Source: Tanytarsus gracilentus (taxonomy: Eukaryota; Arthropoda; Insecta; Diptera; Chironomidae). Taken from it: DNA of 64,000 nucleotides. The stretch spans positions 2,750,501-2,814,500 of the forward strand of contig JAXRKN010000045.1 of NCBI GenBank assembly GCA_038502055.1, written 5' to 3'. Made by a program: the position numbers and the translations under genes. Positions within the stretch are counted from its first letter, which is position 1. The number at the start of each line of letters is the position of its first letter. A model generated the notes under the pieces. That model was not told the DNA's origin and ran no database searches. It saw only the letters and a list, made by a program, of their open reading frames with translations. Shown here piece after piece: positions 60,771 to 64,000 of the stretch.

Positions 60771-61481
60771 TGATTTTATTTTTTAGATTATTCTTTTAAA
60801 TGTTTTTTTTTAAATTTGCCAAAAATAAATTTTAAAAGCTCTCTAAACAAAATTGATAAGAAAAAAAACTGATAATTTACAATCAATGCAATGTGGTGTG
60901 TAAAAAAGTATCGTTGCGTCGCATAAAAGTAATTTAAATGGTTCGTCCGAAGTAGCTTATGTAGTCAGGGGTTCGTTACACTAAAGAGAAATTATAGTGA
61001 AACACGCAAAATATTTGTTATAATGTACAAGAAGTTACAATCAACAAATTAAAATAAAAAAAAGTTTTTAACGAAAGTAAATAGAATAAGTTTAACTTTC
61101 TGAGAATTAAATTTAGATCAAAAAGATTAAAGGAAAGTTTATTGTTAAGATAGTTGAAGAATTAACATTTAAAATCAACTTTAATTAATTTTAATTCAAA
61201 TTAAAACAATTCTGATGATTTAAATTTTTATTCTCTGTTTTATGCAAAAGTGTTCAAATATTAAAATTTTCACTTTTGAATTTGGCTGACTACTTTGAAA
61301 GAAACTCGAGTTATTATAGAACAAAATTTTAATTTTTTTCGAAACTTTTACCAAATCTCACAATAAAAAAGATTAATTTTCATTATTTCGCGTAAATGGC
61401 CAGCTTTTCAAAGGATTAAGCTTAACAATGTTTTAATCTATTTTTAAAATGTTTCTTTCCAATAATTTCTAGGTAGTCATA
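60771..61481. other. Spacer between module copies
   Basis: Holds the promoter side of the protease-LRR gene (-) and of membrane-protein copy 2 (+), which are divergent here. A CAGGGG word at 60967 resembles a hAT terminus but has no partner. An acceptor-like TTTCTAG lies 11 bp before the copy 2 start codon, so a 5' UTR exon upstream is likely. Confidence 0.45.
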
Positions 61482-63493
61482 ATGGAACAAGCTTATGAAG
61501 AAAGTTTTACAAGTCAACAAGAGAATTCATTTGATGATGACGAATGTTTAAAAAGTGTCGTAACCTTCAAAAATAAAGAGGAGGAAAATTTTACTTGTAG
61601 TTCACTCTTAGAAGCGAAAAAAGAGTTAAACCCTACTGAAGAAGACCAAATTGTAAGTTTTAAAAACTAAATTTATCCTTTATAATCTTTTTTTACTTCA
61701 ATTAATTGAATTCTATTAACGCAAACACGATGTTTGAGAAAAAATTCTGAAAACTTTCTTATCGTGCAAGTTTTAGAGTAAAAATCAGGCATTTAAACCA
61801 CGTGAGTCGATTCGAGTCGTTTGCGCTTTTTGGCCAATCGACTCTAAGAGTCAACTCACTTACTCGACTCTAATGAATCGGTTTAAATCCCTGGTAAAAA
61901 TTAAATGAAATGTGAATCATTAAAAATTCATGTATGATTCGAATTATTTCAGTTTCGTACTCTAAAAAATTTTTTAATTCTAGAACACTCCAATGACTGA
62001 CTATTCCAAGGTTAAAAGTAATTATTTTATATCTCTGAAAATCTAAAAGATGATTTATTAAATTTCATTTTATAGCCGCAGCTAGTTCACCAACAAACAG
62101 TTTATCAACAAAAATTAGGCAGGATAAAAATACACCTAAACTCCTGAACGATATTCTCGCGATTCGTCAATTAAGTACAACACCCACAGATCTTCAAAAA
62201 AAAACTGCTGATGAAGTAATTGCAAGCGTATGTGACAAGAATTTTGGTTTAATTAGTGATTTTGTGAGAAGAGATAATGCAGCCATCACCTTCTCCTTTC
62301 ATAAAAAACCAGGTTTAATTAATGACTATGAACCTGTTTCAAACTCTGTCAACATTAACTGCGAATGGTTAAAAAAAAAAGACATTAAAGCTCGACTAAA
62401 GGCAAATCTTATTGTTGCCAAAAGTACATCTCATTTTAAGAACAAGGGTCAACCATTCTTCATCAATGAGAAAATAAAATTTGGCGATCATTTGACAAAT
62501 TATCTACAAGAAAATTCTCAAAACGATAATGCTGGAACAAGTAATTCAAGATATCTCCAAAACCATCTCAAATCTATCCCAACCGACTTACCAATTGAAG
62601 CAAAAATTGTGGAACTAACAGCAGTCTCAATTTATCTCGAAGACTTGCTTTTTGATGATTCAAAAGATGAATATAAGCAAATTATCAAATCGATACCTCA
62701 TAATTGGTACAAGAAGTTCTTGAAAAGACTTAAAGTGTTAAAGAATACAATAGACGAAGGTCAATTCGATAAAATTCAGCAAAAAACAACCATAATTGCG
62801 TGCATAAAAAAAATTACCAAATTTACGTCTTATATTATAACGACGATGTTTTTCATTTTATTGGCTTTTTTGGGGGGTATATTATATATGGGCATTCATT
62901 ATTCGTCTCAACCAATTCCCAACTCTACTTCACTAATAAACTCAACTCCAATGACACCTACGGTACCAATCGACTTATTCAACACCGATAATTCCACCAC
63001 CAAATCTGTTTTTGAGAATAGATCAATCTTTAAAATAGAAACTTCCACAAATCACCCAATTGATGTAGAGCCACTTAATGAAATTCGACAAAAATTGAGG
63101 CACAAATATAATATTAGCGTTGATAAGGTAGAGAACCTTATAATTTTATACTTGATGAACCAAGACATTTGTTCAGGAGGAAACAACAGCAACACAATCG
63201 CTTTACTTCTGGAACCTCCCTTTTCAGAAAAAGATTTAAATGAATTTAGTGAAAAGTGCCATAGTTTTAAAGAGTTCTACAACATAGTCAAGAACAAACG
63301 AGTGTATTCTCCGAGAAAGAGAGTGGATGCATTTAAAGAATTCTTCAAAACCTTTGGTAAAAATATTGCGATGGACATTAAAACCTGTTGTCAATATAAC
63401 GCAGTGAAATCAATCATTTCTCGATATCTCTCTGATGAAACTGAAGAATTCTTTCCTAATGTTTTAAAATGCGATGCGTATAATGAAAATTGA
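61482..63493 (+). CDS. Single-pass membrane protein, paralogue (copy 2)
   Basis: Three exons: 61482-61652, 61984-62017 and 62076-63493, giving 540 residues. Exon 1 encodes an acidic 57-residue leader ending ELNPTEEDQI, which aligns at its end with copy 1 exon 1. There is no Gag-protease exon. The rest is co-linear with copy 1: mini-exon, long N-terminal domain, one membrane segment (about residues 317-339, SYIITTMFFILLAFLGGILY), and a glycosylated Cys-containing C-terminal domain with the well-kept MNQDICSGGNNSNTIALLL. Many amino-acid differences separate the copies. It ends 3 residues earlier than copy 1, which carries an 8-bp insertion containing GTAAGT at the stop. Family unrecognised. Confidence 0.72.
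61786..61893. mobile_element. 108-bp hAT-type MITE in intron of copy 2
   Basis: Same element, same position and same 8-bp duplication (GTAAAAAT at both ends) as in copy 1 at 56856-56963. It therefore inserted before the module was duplicated. Confidence 0.83.
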
Positions 63494-63840
63494 TTTCGTG
63501 AACGAAGCTCACATCTTCAGACTTATGGTCAACAGGGATTTTAGGATTTCACTCATGGCACTTGAGTGTTTGTTCGGAATGCGTAGAGTTAATATAATAA
63601 AATTTATTTGTAATACATTTCACTGACTATGTCAGCATCTCAGATATAAAATAAATAATAAATTAATAAATATAAAATAAAATAATTTTGTGACAGTAAA
63701 GAGTATCAATGAGCATTTTATCAATATTCAATTTTATTATATTTCACTCATGGAACGAACAGTTTGATTTGCTTGTATCAAAATTTTCATATATTATCTC
63801 TGATATTAATTTTTTCAAATACATTAAACTTTCAAAAATG
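63494..63840. other. Shared 3' region of the second module copy
   Basis: Counterpart of 58589-59021, shorter by about 85 bp and diverged up to 63752. From 63753 on it is identical to copy 1. Confidence 0.5.
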
Positions 63841-64000
63841 TCATAACTTATAATTTATTGTATCGCAATTCACAATAATTTCAATTTTTTGACTTTTTTC
63901 AAACAGTTCTGCAGGGATTTCTTTAACTTTGTTGCCTTGAATATTGAGAAATTTTAAATTTTCTAGAGATTTGAAAATCATGCCAGGTATGTCAAGAATT
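63841..64000 (-). CDS. Second protease-LRR gene, 3' end only (runs off the window)
   Basis: The minus-strand frame ends at TGA 63841-63843 and continues past the window edge. The 160 bases are identical to 59022-59181 and encode the last LRRs of the same protein (ending CDTINYKL). Its protease part, if kept, lies beyond 64000. Confidence 0.85.
   Translation of the reverse strand, partial: ILDIPGMIFKSLENLKFLNIQGNKVKEIPAELFEKSQKIEIIVNCDTINYKL

Noticed and set aside
60955..60985. hAT-like terminus CAGGGGTTCG
   Set aside because: No matching inverted end or target duplication found in the window.

Overview
The window is an A/T-rich eukaryotic genomic segment with spliced genes, GT..AG introns and long non-coding stretches. 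The protein content (headcase, an ANKS1-type ankyrin/SAM/PTB adaptor, acyl-CoA desaturases, a trypsin-like protease fused to leucine-rich repeats) points to an insect. The strong A/T bias and the style of the protease suggest a nematoceran fly such as a midge; that last step is inference. Exon coordinates below come from reading splice sites and reading frames by eye.

Layout. (1) 1-10578 is non-coding: upstream flank or a large intron of headcase, with an inverted-repeat element at 4998-5820 that carries an unusual G+C-rich triple hairpin. (2) 10579-13150 (+) holds the 3' exons of headcase (hdc). They include an in-frame UGA followed by 272 further open codons, which matches the stop-codon readthrough known for Drosophila hdc but with a different stop codon. 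(3) 13151-40917 is about 28 kb with no convincing gene; it holds a clear hAT-like element (20531-21945). (4) 40918-48946 (+) is a complete ANKS1 homologue in 8 coding exons. It has signs of an internal promoter for a SAM-PTB short form and of an alternative early stop. (5) 52048-53859 and 54296-55515 (+) are two neighbouring desaturase genes; the first has all metal ligands, the second has lost several. (6) From 55940 to the end is a tandemly duplicated accessory module. Each copy pairs a fast-diverging single-pass membrane protein gene (+) with a convergent gene (-) for a secreted serine protease-LDLa-LRR protein.

The last 8 kb are the best candidate for something undescribed. The first membrane-protein copy contains an extra symmetric exon derived from a Ty1/copia Gag-protease (zinc knuckle plus degenerate aspartic protease), flanked by two copies of the same exon-end/donor block. 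The two membrane-protein copies differ mostly by amino-acid-changing substitutions, while the adjoining 248 bp at the 3' end of the protease-LRR genes are identical. That pattern suggests diversifying selection on one partner and recent gene conversion on the other. No RNA genes, CRISPR arrays or bacterial-type operons are visible.
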